Shown here one piece after another: positions 7,412-13,553 of a DNA stretch of 18,384 nucleotides (its first letter is position 1; the number at the start of each line of letters is the position of its first letter). Made by a program: the position numbers and the translations under genes. Source of the DNA: a bacterium (GTDB lineage: Bacteria > Patescibacteriota > Saccharimonadia > Saccharimonadales > UBA4665); NCBI GenBank assembly GCA_021804315.1, contig JAJZHX010000001.1, positions 1 to 18,384 of the forward strand, read 5' to 3'. The notes beneath the pieces are model-generated. The model was not told the origin of the DNA. It ran no database searches and saw only the letters and a program-made list of their open reading frames with translations.

Positions 7412-8329
7412 ATGAAAGCAGCTATTTTATCTAAAAAAGGTGAAGGGCGCATACTACAAGTCAAGGATTCCCCAAAGCCATTTCCTGAAGATGACCAGGT
7501 AGTTATAAAAGTAGAGGCTGCTGGAGCTAACCCTTTTGATTATAAAGTTCGAGATTCAATCTTAGATTTTAAAGTTAATTTACCACTAATTTTGGGCGGT
7601 GATGTAGCTGGAATAGTCACAGCAGTTGGTAAGAACGTAACTACTTTTAGGATGAATGATGAAGTTTACGGTCAGGCTAATGCTCTTAAACAAGGTTCAT
7701 TGGCTGAATATTGTAGTGTTAATGTACAACAATTAGCTCTAAAACCTAAAATTAGTTTTGAGGAAGCCGCTGCCTTACCTCTAGCTAGTTGTAGTGCTTA
7801 TCAGGCACTGATCGACACTTTTCAGCTTAAAGCAAATGACAAAATTCTAATCCATGGCGGAGCAGGCGGTATCGGCAGTCAGGCTATTCAGTTGGCACGC
7901 AGAGTTAGAGCTAAAGTAGCTACAACAGCTAGTGCTAGAGACAGACAATATCTAAAAAATTTAGGGGCATCTATAATCATTGATTATATAAACGAAGATT
8001 TTAGCCAGATTATAAAAGATTTTGATTATGTTTTTGATACTGTTGGTGGCAAAGTCTTAGACAGTTCATATCAGGTGCTTCATCCTGGTGGAGTAATTGT
8101 TAGCATGGTTGGTCAGAGTAATCAAAAGCTGGCTAGACATTATAAAATTAAAGTAATTTCTCAACAAACCCAGACTACCGAAGCAAGACTAAAAGAAATT
8201 GCTAAACTTGTTAACGATCATGATTTAACAGTCAATATAGACAGAATTTTTTCTTTAGATCAGATTAATCAAGCTTTAGATTATCTTAAAAATGATCACC
8301 CTAGAGGTAAGGTAATTATTAAGCCTTAA
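7412..8329 (+). CDS. Zinc-independent MDR-family oxidoreductase (quinone oxidoreductase-like)
   Basis: A 305-residue medium-chain dehydrogenase/reductase. The N-terminal GroES-like domain contains AAGANPFDYKVRD (36-48) and GGDVAGIVTAVG (62-73). The Rossmann domain has the nucleotide-binding loop GGAGGIG at 149-155, followed by QAIQLAR and a TTAS segment. The cysteine/histidine zinc ligands of alcohol dehydrogenases are absent, as in quinone oxidoreductases (Qor type). The likely reaction is NAD(P)H-dependent reduction of quinones or activated alkenes in the cytoplasm. An extended -10 (TGAAATAAT, 7394-7402) ends 9 bp before the ATG, suggesting a leaderless transcript. It is divergent from the metal ATPase. 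The exact substrate is unknown. Confidence 0.88.
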   Translation: MKAAILSKKGEGRILQVKDSPKPFPEDDQVVIKVEAAGANPFDYKVRDSILDFKVNLPLILGGDVAGIVTAVGKNVTTFRMNDEVYGQANALKQGSLAEYCSVNVQQLALKPKISFEEAAALPLASCSAYQALIDTFQLKANDKILIHGGAGGIGSQAIQLARRVRAKVATTASARDRQYLKNLGASIIIDYINEDFSQIIKDFDYVFDTVGGKVLDSSYQVLHPGGVIVSMVGQSNQKLARHYKIKVISQQTQTTEARLKEIAKLVNDHDLTVNIDRIFSLDQINQALDYLKNDHPRGKVIIKP

Positions 8330-8336
8330 AAAATAT

Positions 8337-8414
8337 TGGGGTGCCTGATGAGACTTGAACTCACGACCTTCGGGACCACAATCCGACGCTCTAACCGACT
8401 GAGCTACAGGCACC
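8337..8414 (-). tRNA. tRNA-His (anticodon GUG)
   Basis: A complete minus-strand cloverleaf with the extra 5' G (G-1) that is diagnostic of histidine tRNA, pairing with C73. The acceptor stem is GGTGCCTG/CAGGCACC, the anticodon loop TTGTGGT gives GTG, the T loop is TTCAAGT, and CCA is encoded (8339-8337 on the minus strand). The base of the anticodon stem next to the loop is an A-C mismatch (position 31-39). It lies 7 bp after the convergent oxidoreductase gene. Confidence 0.95.
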
Positions 8415-8430
8415 AAAATTTATAAAAGAC

Positions 8431-8436
8431 ATTATA
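8431..8436 (-). promoter_or_regulatory. -10 box of tRNA-His
   Basis: On the minus strand this reads TATAAT, 16 bp before the 5' end of the tRNA. The transcript would start near 8424. No clear -35 box is visible. Confidence 0.45.
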
Positions 8437-8462
8437 CCTTAAAATAAGGAAAGCTATAGTAC

Positions 8463-8491
8463 TTGCAATTACACAAATAAAGGCGTATTAA
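8463..8491 (+). promoter_or_regulatory. Candidate promoter of the small membrane protein gene
   Basis: TTGCAA at 8463-8468 and TATTAA at 8486-8491 are 17 bp apart, each matching consensus at 4 of 6 positions. A strong Shine-Dalgarno, AGGAG at 8514-8518, stands 8 bp before the ATG at 8527. Unlike most neighbours, this gene therefore has a conventional leader. Confidence 0.35.
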
Positions 8492-8526
8492 AATAAGTAG
8501 GTATTTAAAAAAAAGGAGAAAGAAAG

Positions 8527-8823
8527 ATGTGGCAAGTATATGTATTCGGCTTTTTAGCTGGAGTTTTTGGAGTTAACGGTATTCCTCATTTTTTAAATGG
8601 GTTAGCCGGTAAAAAATTTAAATCACCTTTTGGTGAAAATTCTGACTATATGGTTAATATAGTTTGGGGATGGTTAAATTTTATAGTAGCAGGTATATTC
8701 CTATTCTACAGTCATTCACATATTCATCTGCTAAGGACCTTTGCCAGCGTTATGGTAGGGGCGCTTGTTATGGCCTTACTTTTGCCGATGTTTCTAGGTT
8801 TGGTCGACTCCAAGAAAAAATAA
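8527..8823 (+). CDS. Small membrane protein of unknown function
   Basis: A 98-residue protein with three hydrophobic segments: about 4-20, about 45-62 and about 70-92. Between the first two is the polar stretch GIPHFLNGLAGKKFKSPFG, which looks like the conserved core of a widespread small membrane protein family, and WGWLNF begins the second helix. A histidine-rich loop (YSHSHIHLL, about 61-69) precedes the third. The C-terminus is basic (DSKKK). The start is firm because AAAAGGAGAAAG lies immediately upstream. It is convergent with msrA, one base apart. I do not recognise a function. The histidines could bind metal, but that is a guess. Confidence 0.75.
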   Translation: MWQVYVFGFLAGVFGVNGIPHFLNGLAGKKFKSPFGENSDYMVNIVWGWLNFIVAGIFLFYSHSHIHLLRTFASVMVGALVMALLLPMFLGLVDSKKK

Positions 8824-8824
8824 C

Positions 8825-9313
8825 TTAGGTGATACTTTCGTTAGTTCTTAAATAGTGACACGTGTAGCCGTGAGGGTTTTTCATTAAATATTTTTGATGA
8901 TAATCTTCTGCTAAATAAAATTGTTTAAACTTTTCTAGGGTAGTTACCACCGGTTGATGATACAGGTCGCTTTTATTTACAGCCTCAATAACCTCTTTAG
9001 CAACTTTAAGCTCGGTTTCATCTTGGTAAAATATTGCTGATCTATACGATGATCCAACATCATTACCTTGACGATTAAGAGTTGTTGGGTCATGAATTCG
9101 AAAGAAGAAATCAAGCAACTCTTGAAATGATATTAGTTTAGGATCGTAGCTTATCGCTAATGTCTCAGCATGCCCAGGGTGATTAAAATAAGTAGGGTTT
9201 TTATTAATTCCTCCACAGTAACCTACTTTGGTTTTAATTACGCCTTTTTGTTGACGAAATAATTCTTCCATTCCCCAAAAGCAACCCCCAGACAAATAAA
9301 TTGTTTTTGTCAT
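8825..9313 (-). CDS. msrA: Peptide methionine sulfoxide reductase MsrA
   Basis: A 162-residue cytoplasmic repair enzyme that reduces methionine-S-sulfoxide in proteins. The catalytic motif is GGCFWGMEELF with nucleophile C11. Other family motifs are VGYCGG, NPTY, GHAET, the DPTTLNRQGNDVGSSYRSAI segment and the C-terminal GYTCHYL, where C157 or nearby may be the resolving cysteine. A longer frame starts upstream, but the ATG at 9313 puts the protein at the usual MsrA N-terminus, directly before the first beta strand. A TATTAT box (9325-9320) 6 bp upstream implies a leaderless transcript. It is divergent from padR, sharing a 69-bp intergenic region, so it may respond to the same regulator. Confidence 0.95.
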   Translation of the reverse strand: MTKTIYLSGGCFWGMEELFRQQKGVIKTKVGYCGGINKNPTYFNHPGHAETLAISYDPKLISFQELLDFFFRIHDPTTLNRQGNDVGSSYRSAIFYQDETELKVAKEVIEAVNKSDLYHQPVVTTLEKFKQFYLAEDYHQKYLMKNPHGYTCHYLRTNESIT

Positions 9314-9382
9314 ATAATGATAATAACAAATTACTCTTTTAACCAATAAGCCTGATAAATAATGGTATAATTTATATCAGTC
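9314..9382. promoter_or_regulatory. Shared msrA/padR control region with CTGATA half-sites
   Basis: On the plus strand there is an exact extended -10, TGGTATAAT at 9363-9371, ending 11 bp before the padR ATG. It is flanked by inverted half-sites CTGATA at 9352-9357 and TATCAG at 9375-9380. The sequence TTTATATCAG at 9371-9380 recurs exactly at 10320-10329 in the promoter of the redox operon. The position around the -10 and transcript start suits a repressor operator, probably for PadR itself. On the minus strand TATTAT serves msrA. Confidence 0.5.
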
Positions 9383-9712
9383 ATGAAGCAACCACGAGAA
9401 TTATTACCCCAAGTTTCTTTTAGTATTTTGTTTGCCTTAAGCTTACAGCCAAGACATGGCTACGAAATCATGAAGCAAGTTGAAGAAGATTCTGACGGTA
9501 AAATTAAATTGGGTCCGGGAGCTCTTTATGGATCAATCAAACAATTAAGAGATGGCGGTCTGATAGAAGAACTTAAGAGCTCATCAGTTAATCGAAGACG
9601 TTACTACAAGCTTAGTCCTAAGGGCTGGTATAGATTAAACGTAGAACTGGACTATTATAAGACTACTGTTAAATTATCTCGCAGTCGTCATGCGCCTGAA
9701 ATGAGTATTTAA
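9383..9712 (+). CDS. PadR-family transcriptional regulator
   Basis: A 109-residue winged-helix DNA-binding protein. It contains the PadR core: LPQVSFSILFALSLQPRHGYEIMKQVEE-type entry (residues 8-35, with HGYEIM at 25-30), GPGALYGSIKQLRDGGLIEE (44-63) as recognition helix and wing, and RRRYYKLSPKGW (71-82). The C-terminal dimerisation helix is short, as in the small PadR class. PadR proteins are usually repressors released by phenolics, drugs or other small molecules. Only 3 bp separate it from the next gene, a membrane protein, a common arrangement for PadR. The repeated CTGATA half-sites at its own promoter and before the redox operon suggest that it regulates both; this is inference. Confidence 0.93.
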   Translation: MKQPRELLPQVSFSILFALSLQPRHGYEIMKQVEEDSDGKIKLGPGALYGSIKQLRDGGLIEELKSSSVNRRRYYKLSPKGWYRLNVELDYYKTTVKLSRSRHAPEMSI

Positions 9713-9715
9713 GCA

Positions 9716-10255
9716 ATGGAACAAAATAAGAGCCTTAGTCTATATAGATTCTTGCTGAAACTCTATCCTAAGAAGTATCGGTTAGAGTTTGAAGAAGACA
9801 TGATTGAAACTTTAAACAGCATGCTGAGTGTTAAAACTTATGACTCTAAATTATCTTTAACACTAATTATTCTCAAAGATTATTTTATTAGTCTATTTAA
9901 TCAAAGAAAATATGCTACAGAAGAGTCAATTAATGAAATTCCTAGTTCAATAAAAAGAGATTCTAGCGCCACCTTGTTTTTAATTGCACCTTTTATGTTT
10001 GTCTATTTTTACAATATTATTAACTTATACTTCAGGCACTATATACCTATCATTCATTTAGAAAGTCATCTTTGGGTAATTTACTCAATTATCTTGCCAG
10101 CCCTTGGACTTATAATTGTCACCAGGTCTTTTATAGTAGAATCGTATAACTCATTCATTAGTAATAATTGGAACAATGTAGTCTCTGGCTTGAAAAAAGA
10201 GTGGTTAATCATTTATTTTGGACTGGCTATGTTATGTCTAAAGGTTATTTTTTAA
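9716..10255 (+). CDS. PadR-associated membrane protein (HAAS/permease-prefix-like N-terminus)
   Basis: A 179-residue protein. Residues 8-38 (YRFLLKLYPKKYRLEFEEDM and onward) resemble the cytoplasmic helix-rich domain found at the start of HAAS/DUF1700-like and permease-prefix proteins, which are often encoded directly after padR. A second amphipathic stretch follows (44-62). Three membrane helices come next, at about 85-106, 119-138 and 162-178. The gene starts 3 bp after padR and must be co-transcribed. In PadR systems such partners are thought to act as membrane sensors or anti-regulators, but that role is not established here. No enzymatic motif is visible. It ends 94 bp before the redox operon, which has its own promoter. 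Confidence 0.65.
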   Translation: MEQNKSLSLYRFLLKLYPKKYRLEFEEDMIETLNSMLSVKTYDSKLSLTLIILKDYFISLFNQRKYATEESINEIPSSIKRDSSATLFLIAPFMFVYFYNIINLYFRHYIPIIHLESHLWVIYSIILPALGLIIVTRSFIVESYNSFISNNWNNVVSGLKKEWLIIYFGLAMLCLKVIF

Positions 10256-10312
10256 AAATCAGCATGACTAAAATTAAAACTGTAAACAAGCTGGGAAAAT
10301 CAAAAAATTATA

Positions 10313-10342
10313 TTTTCAGTTTATATCAGAAACTGATATATT
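10313..10342 (+). promoter_or_regulatory. Promoter and palindromic operator of the flavin redox operon
   Basis: TATATCAG at 10322-10329 and CTGATATA at 10333-10340 form a perfect 8-bp inverted repeat with 3 bp between the arms. It overlaps the likely -10 box TATATT (10337-10342). A weak -35 (TTTTCA, 10313-10318) lies 18 bp upstream. The -10 ends 7 bp before the ATG, implying a leaderless mRNA. A second nested inverted repeat, TCAGTTT (10316-10322)/AAACTGA (10330-10336), uses part of the same bases. The left arm with its upstream TT is identical to the sequence at the padR transcript start. Confidence 0.55.
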
Positions 10343-10349
10343 AATATCG

Positions 10350-10823
10350 ATGAAAAAATACACAATTGGTTTTGCTGTTGGTATCGTTTTTTTAGTGTAT
10401 AGTTTTGGTATAAGGAACCAACACTCTGCTCCTGTTGTTGCCCCTGCTTCATTAAAGCAAAGTGGCTCTTCAAGCAGTCCAAGCTCGTCAACTGCTAATG
10501 CTAGCTCTAATAGCCAAGCAAGTACTAATAAAACACTGAGCTATAAGGATGGAACGTATAACGGTAGTGTTGGTAATGCATATTATGGCAACGTTCAAGT
10601 AGCAGCAGTTATCTCAGGTGGCAAGTTAACAGACGTTAAATTATTACAGACAGTGACTGAGGACCCTAACTCTATATATATTAATCAGGCAGCCGATCCT
10701 TATCTTAAGCAAGAAGCATTAAAGTCACAAAGTGCCAATATTAGTATTATTACCGGAGCTACTTTAACTTCAGATGCTTACATTCAATCTTTGAATGCGG
10801 CTCTTAGAAAAGCCAAAAATTAA
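10350..10823 (+). CDS. Exported FMN-binding domain protein (covalent flavinylation target)
   Basis: A 157-residue protein. Residues 5-20 form one membrane helix after MKK, acting as a signal anchor, followed by a Ser/Ala/Asn-rich linker (about 26-62) typical of a surface spacer. The FMN_bind domain runs from about 65 to 153. It has YKDGTYNGSVGNAYYG (65-80), NVQVAAVISGGKLTDVKLL (81-99), and the flavinylation motif TGATLTS at 135-141, in which T138 is the expected threonine that carries FMN through a phosphoester bond. Such domains shuttle electrons outside the membrane in Nqr, Rnf and related systems. The next two genes encode the FMN transferase and a membrane reductase, which supports this role. 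The reading frame is the same as that of apbE, with only one TAA between them. Confidence 0.87.
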   Translation: MKKYTIGFAVGIVFLVYSFGIRNQHSAPVVAPASLKQSGSSSSPSSSTANASSNSQASTNKTLSYKDGTYNGSVGNAYYGNVQVAAVISGGKLTDVKLLQTVTEDPNSIYINQAADPYLKQEALKSQSANISIITGATLTSDAYIQSLNAALRKAKN

Positions 10824-11561
10824 ATGTCAGAAACAAAAATTATTATGGGTATGCCTATTACAATTAATATAGCAGATAAAGTATCTAGCAAGTATCTAAA
10901 AAGCTGTTTTGACTATTTTGAATCCGTAGATAAACGATTTAGCCCTTATAAAGCAGGTAGCGAAGTATCGATGATTAATAAAAAAATAGCAAATTTAAAA
11001 CTGAGCCAGGAGATGAAAGAAGTTTTAAAACTAGCCGAAGCAACCAAACAACAAACTGAGGGCTATTTTGATATAGAGCATAATGGCCAAATTGATCCAT
11101 CAGGCTTAGTTAAAGGATGGGCCATTAATAATGCTGCTAGTTTACTGCTAAATGCCGGTATAAAGAATTTCTGTATTGAAGCTGGTGGAGACATACAAGT
11201 ACATGGTAAAAGTAATGACGGGCCTTGGCTAATAGGTATAAAGAACCCTTTCAATCAACAAGAAATTGTTAAAACTATTAAATTAAACAATCAGGGCGTA
11301 GCGACTTCTGGCACATATATAAGGGGTCAACATATCTATAACCCGCATAACCCTAAAGATAAACTAACAATCGTTAAAAGTTTAACGGTCATTGCTAAAA
11401 ATATTTTTGAGGCCGACCGATTTGCCACAGCCGCCTATGCTATGGGAGTTAAGGGTATTGAATTTATAAATAAAACGTTTGGTTTAGAAGGCTATATGAT
11501 CACAGAAGATGGACTGGCAACTTATACCAATGGCTTTGAAAGGTATGTAATTAATGCTTAA
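10824..11561 (+). CDS. apbE: FAD:protein FMN transferase ApbE
   Basis: A 245-residue enzyme that splits FAD and transfers FMN to a threonine of the partner protein. Visible motifs are the MGMPITI entry strand (8-14), YFDIEHNG then DPSGLVKGWA (91-100), EAGGDI (119-124), ATSGTY (160-165), HIYNP (170-174) and the Mg-binding region ADRFATAAYAMG (197-208). It begins directly after the upstream stop codon, without room for a Shine-Dalgarno site, so translation probably depends on reinitiation. It has no signal peptide or lipobox and is shorter than the usual 320-350 residues of exported ApbE, which suggests a cytoplasmic form. This is odd, because the target domain is predicted to be outside. The stop overlaps the next gene by 8 bp. 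Confidence 0.92.
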   Translation: MSETKIIMGMPITINIADKVSSKYLKSCFDYFESVDKRFSPYKAGSEVSMINKKIANLKLSQEMKEVLKLAEATKQQTEGYFDIEHNGQIDPSGLVKGWAINNAASLLLNAGIKNFCIEAGGDIQVHGKSNDGPWLIGIKNPFNQQEIVKTIKLNNQGVATSGTYIRGQHIYNPHNPKDKLTIVKSLTVIAKNIFEADRFATAAYAMGVKGIEFINKTFGLEGYMITEDGLATYTNGFERYVINA

Positions 11562-13080
11562 GACCGTAGATAAGTTCTTAGATAAAATTACCATGTATCG
11601 TTTGGTGCTATATTTTCTAGTTACTTTAGTAGTAGCCGCTATCAGCTTAAGCGTTATTGGTGCCTTACAGTTTTCAGCTATATCTATTATTCAGTCAACC
11701 ATCATTGTAGTCATGGCTTGCTTAATAATTAATAAAATATTTGCTGTAATTTTTGATGCGCCAACTAATTTTGAATCGACTTTTATAACGGCATTAATTT
11801 TAGTCTTAATCATCAGTCCGCCTAGTAGCTTAGTTCCTGAAAATGTCGTCTTTTTATTAGCAGCTTCTGGGTTAGCGATGGCCTCCAAGTACATTTTGAC
11901 TGTCAATGAAAAACACATATTTAACCCGGCCGCTATAGCTGTAGTATTAACCGCAATTGGCGCCAGACAGGGTGCGAGTTGGTGGGTTGGAGTTGGTGCT
12001 CTACTACCATTTGTACTTATCGGCGGTTTGTTACTGGTCAGAAAAATTCATAGAGAAAGAATGTCTTTTACTTTTTTTGCAACTGCCTTAGTAGCAACAA
12101 CTTTTTATAGCATTTTAATGGGTATTAATCCGCTTGCTTCAATCGATAATACACTTTTAACTTCAGCTATGTTTTTCCTAGGTTTTGTGATGTTAACTGA
12201 ACCGTTAACTACGCCACCAACCAAACAAAAACAAACCATATATGCAATTTTAATTGGTATTATGTTCCCCCCTCAATTTAACATTTTTAACGTTCATAGT
12301 ACGCCTGAAATAGCCCTGGTAGTAGGTAATATATATACTTTTTTGGTTAGCCCAAGAGTTAAAATATTCCCAATTCTAGAAAAGAAAATTAGAATTTCAC
12401 CAGATTCAGTTGATTTTGTCTTTGACCCAAATAGAGAATTTGCTTATGAACCTGGACAGTATATGGAATGGACACTTAACCATAGTGGTCGAGATTCTAG
12501 AGGTGATCGCCGGTATTTTACATTAGCTTCTTCGCCTACAGAAGATAATATAAGGATTGGCGTTAAGTTTTATGAACATGGCAGTAGCTACAAAGAAGCT
12601 ATGATTCAAATGAATGAAAAAACTCTTATAGTAGCTGATCATATTAGTGGTGATTTTACTATGCCAAAAAACAAGAAACAAAAATTAGCATTTATTGCTG
12701 GCGGTATTGGAGTAACACCTTTTAGAAGTATGATTAAATATCTGATTGATAAAAATGAAGCCAGGGACATAATTACGCTTTACTCAGCTAAAACAAAAGA
12801 TGATTTTACTTATACTAAGATCTTTGAAGAAGCCAGAGAAAAACTAAAGATTAAAACTATTTATGCTATAACTGGCCACAATAATATTGCTAGTAGTGAC
12901 TATATCCATAAAGGACGAATTAATACTAAATTAATTAGCGAAGAAATACCGGATTATTCAGAAAGAATCTTCTATATATCCGGCACTCAATCGATGACTG
13001 AATCAATAAAATTGATGCTAAAAAAGTTAGGTGTACCGACTAAAAATATTAAAGTTGATGACTTTTCAGGCTATTCTTAA
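11554..13080 (+). CDS. NqrB/RnfD-like membrane domain fused to FAD/NAD(P)H ferredoxin-reductase domain
   Basis: A 508-residue two-part protein. Residues 15-265 hold about eight to nine membrane helices resembling NqrB/RnfD, with KHIFNPAA (120-127) and MLTEPLTTPPT (213-223), which stands at the place where NqrB/RnfD carry their flavinylated threonine loop but lacks the S/T-G-A-T form. Residues 275-508 form a ferredoxin-NADP reductase-like unit with EPGQYMEW (299-306), FAD-binding RRYFTLAS (319-326), NAD(P)-binding AGGIGVTPF (382-390), and YISGTQSM (474-481) with the end DDFSGYS. There is no 2Fe-2S domain. It would take electrons from NAD(P)H through FAD to the membrane part, and then to the exported FMN protein two genes upstream. 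It overlaps apbE by 8 bp. Confidence 0.87.
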   Translation: MLKTVDKFLDKITMYRLVLYFLVTLVVAAISLSVIGALQFSAISIIQSTIIVVMACLIINKIFAVIFDAPTNFESTFITALILVLIISPPSSLVPENVVFLLAASGLAMASKYILTVNEKHIFNPAAIAVVLTAIGARQGASWWVGVGALLPFVLIGGLLLVRKIHRERMSFTFFATALVATTFYSILMGINPLASIDNTLLTSAMFFLGFVMLTEPLTTPPTKQKQTIYAILIGIMFPPQFNIFNVHSTPEIALVVGNIYTFLVSPRVKIFPILEKKIRISPDSVDFVFDPNREFAYEPGQYMEWTLNHSGRDSRGDRRYFTLASSPTEDNIRIGVKFYEHGSSYKEAMIQMNEKTLIVADHISGDFTMPKNKKQKLAFIAGGIGVTPFRSMIKYLIDKNEARDIITLYSAKTKDDFTYTKIFEEAREKLKIKTIYAITGHNNIASSDYIHKGRINTKLISEEIPDYSERIFYISGTQSMTESIKLMLKKLGVPTKNIKVDDFSGYS

Positions 13081-13090
13081 AACAAATCAT

Positions 13091-13133
13091 ATATTTACAT
13101 ATTTGACATACATATTATATAATATGTAAATAT
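13091..13133 (+). promoter_or_regulatory. Doubly palindromic promoter/operator before the 125-aa orphan gene
   Basis: TTTACA at 13094-13099 and TATAAT at 13118-13123 are 18 bp apart, and the -10 ends 8 bp before the ATG. The whole promoter lies inside two symmetric elements. One is a perfect 20-bp palindrome, TACATATTATATAATATGTA (13109-13128), centred on the -10. The other is a perfect 12-bp inverted repeat, ATATTTACATAT (13091-13102) with ATATGTAAATAT (13122-13133). A second -35-like TTGACA stands at 13103-13108 but is too close to the -10 to pair with it. This is a strong operator candidate; which regulator binds is unknown. Confidence 0.6.
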
Positions 13134-13509
13134 GGAAAGAGTTGATCTAACCTATTTTTATCCTGATGCTTTGAGTGATCAATATCATAAAGAGCGATAC
13201 AATCAATCGACAATAGAAGAGTTTTTTGTTGATCCTGAAGCAATGCTTAAAGATTGGTTTGGTAGTGAATACCGACATTATCACTCTGAATCAAATAGGC
13301 ATTTAGTTGATAAAATATTACTTACGCCAGAAAGTCTTAACCTTTATGGTTTTGTAATAATTAAAGATAGATCTGAAGCTTTGCCTGTAAATTTTATAGT
13401 CCAAAAACCCAGCATCATATCTAAATTAAGAAGCGCCATAAATGGTAAATCTCCACAAGGAACTATACATGGGTGGATGCATACAGCAATCACAGTTAAA
13501 TCAGCTTGA
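13132..13509 (+). CDS. Hypothetical 125-aa protein
   Basis: A soluble protein of 125 residues that I do not recognise. It is rich in aromatic residues and histidine in the first half (TYFYPDALSDQYHKERYNQ, WFGSEYRHYHSESNRHL) and ends in a hydrophobic/basic part with KSPQGTIHGWMHTAITVKSA. There is no signal peptide, membrane helix or helix-turn-helix that I can see. Predicted secondary structure would be mixed alpha/beta. It follows the flavin redox operon by 51 bp but has its own strong, palindromic promoter, so it is probably regulated separately. The ATG overlaps the right arm of the inverted repeat, making a transcript with at most a base or two of leader. TGA stop. Likely real because of the promoter and normal codon use. 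Confidence 0.6.
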   Translation: MERVDLTYFYPDALSDQYHKERYNQSTIEEFFVDPEAMLKDWFGSEYRHYHSESNRHLVDKILLTPESLNLYGFVIIKDRSEALPVNFIVQKPSIISKLRSAINGKSPQGTIHGWMHTAITVKSA

Positions 13510-13540
13510 TCCTTAATCCCTCTTTTTAAGTAAACTCGGC

Positions 13541-13546
13541 TATAAT
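13541..13546 (+). promoter_or_regulatory. -10 box of kup
   Basis: A consensus TATAAT ends 7 bp before the kup ATG at 13554, so transcription should begin at or next to the start codon. There is no clear -35 box and no Shine-Dalgarno sequence. Confidence 0.5.
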
Positions 13547-13553
13547 AACCAAT

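Noticed and set aside
10327..10335. TCAGAAACT shared between the redox operator and the 28-bp repeat
   Set aside because: A 9-base match in AT-rich sequence is expected by chance, and the operator symmetry explains it.
11063..11918. Two short minus-strand frames opposite apbE and the reductase fusion
   Set aside because: Antisense of well-supported genes, without start signals.
13103..13108. TTGACA as the -35 of the orphan gene
   Set aside because: Only 9 bp from the TATAAT at 13118; TTTACA at 13094 has the right 18-bp spacing.
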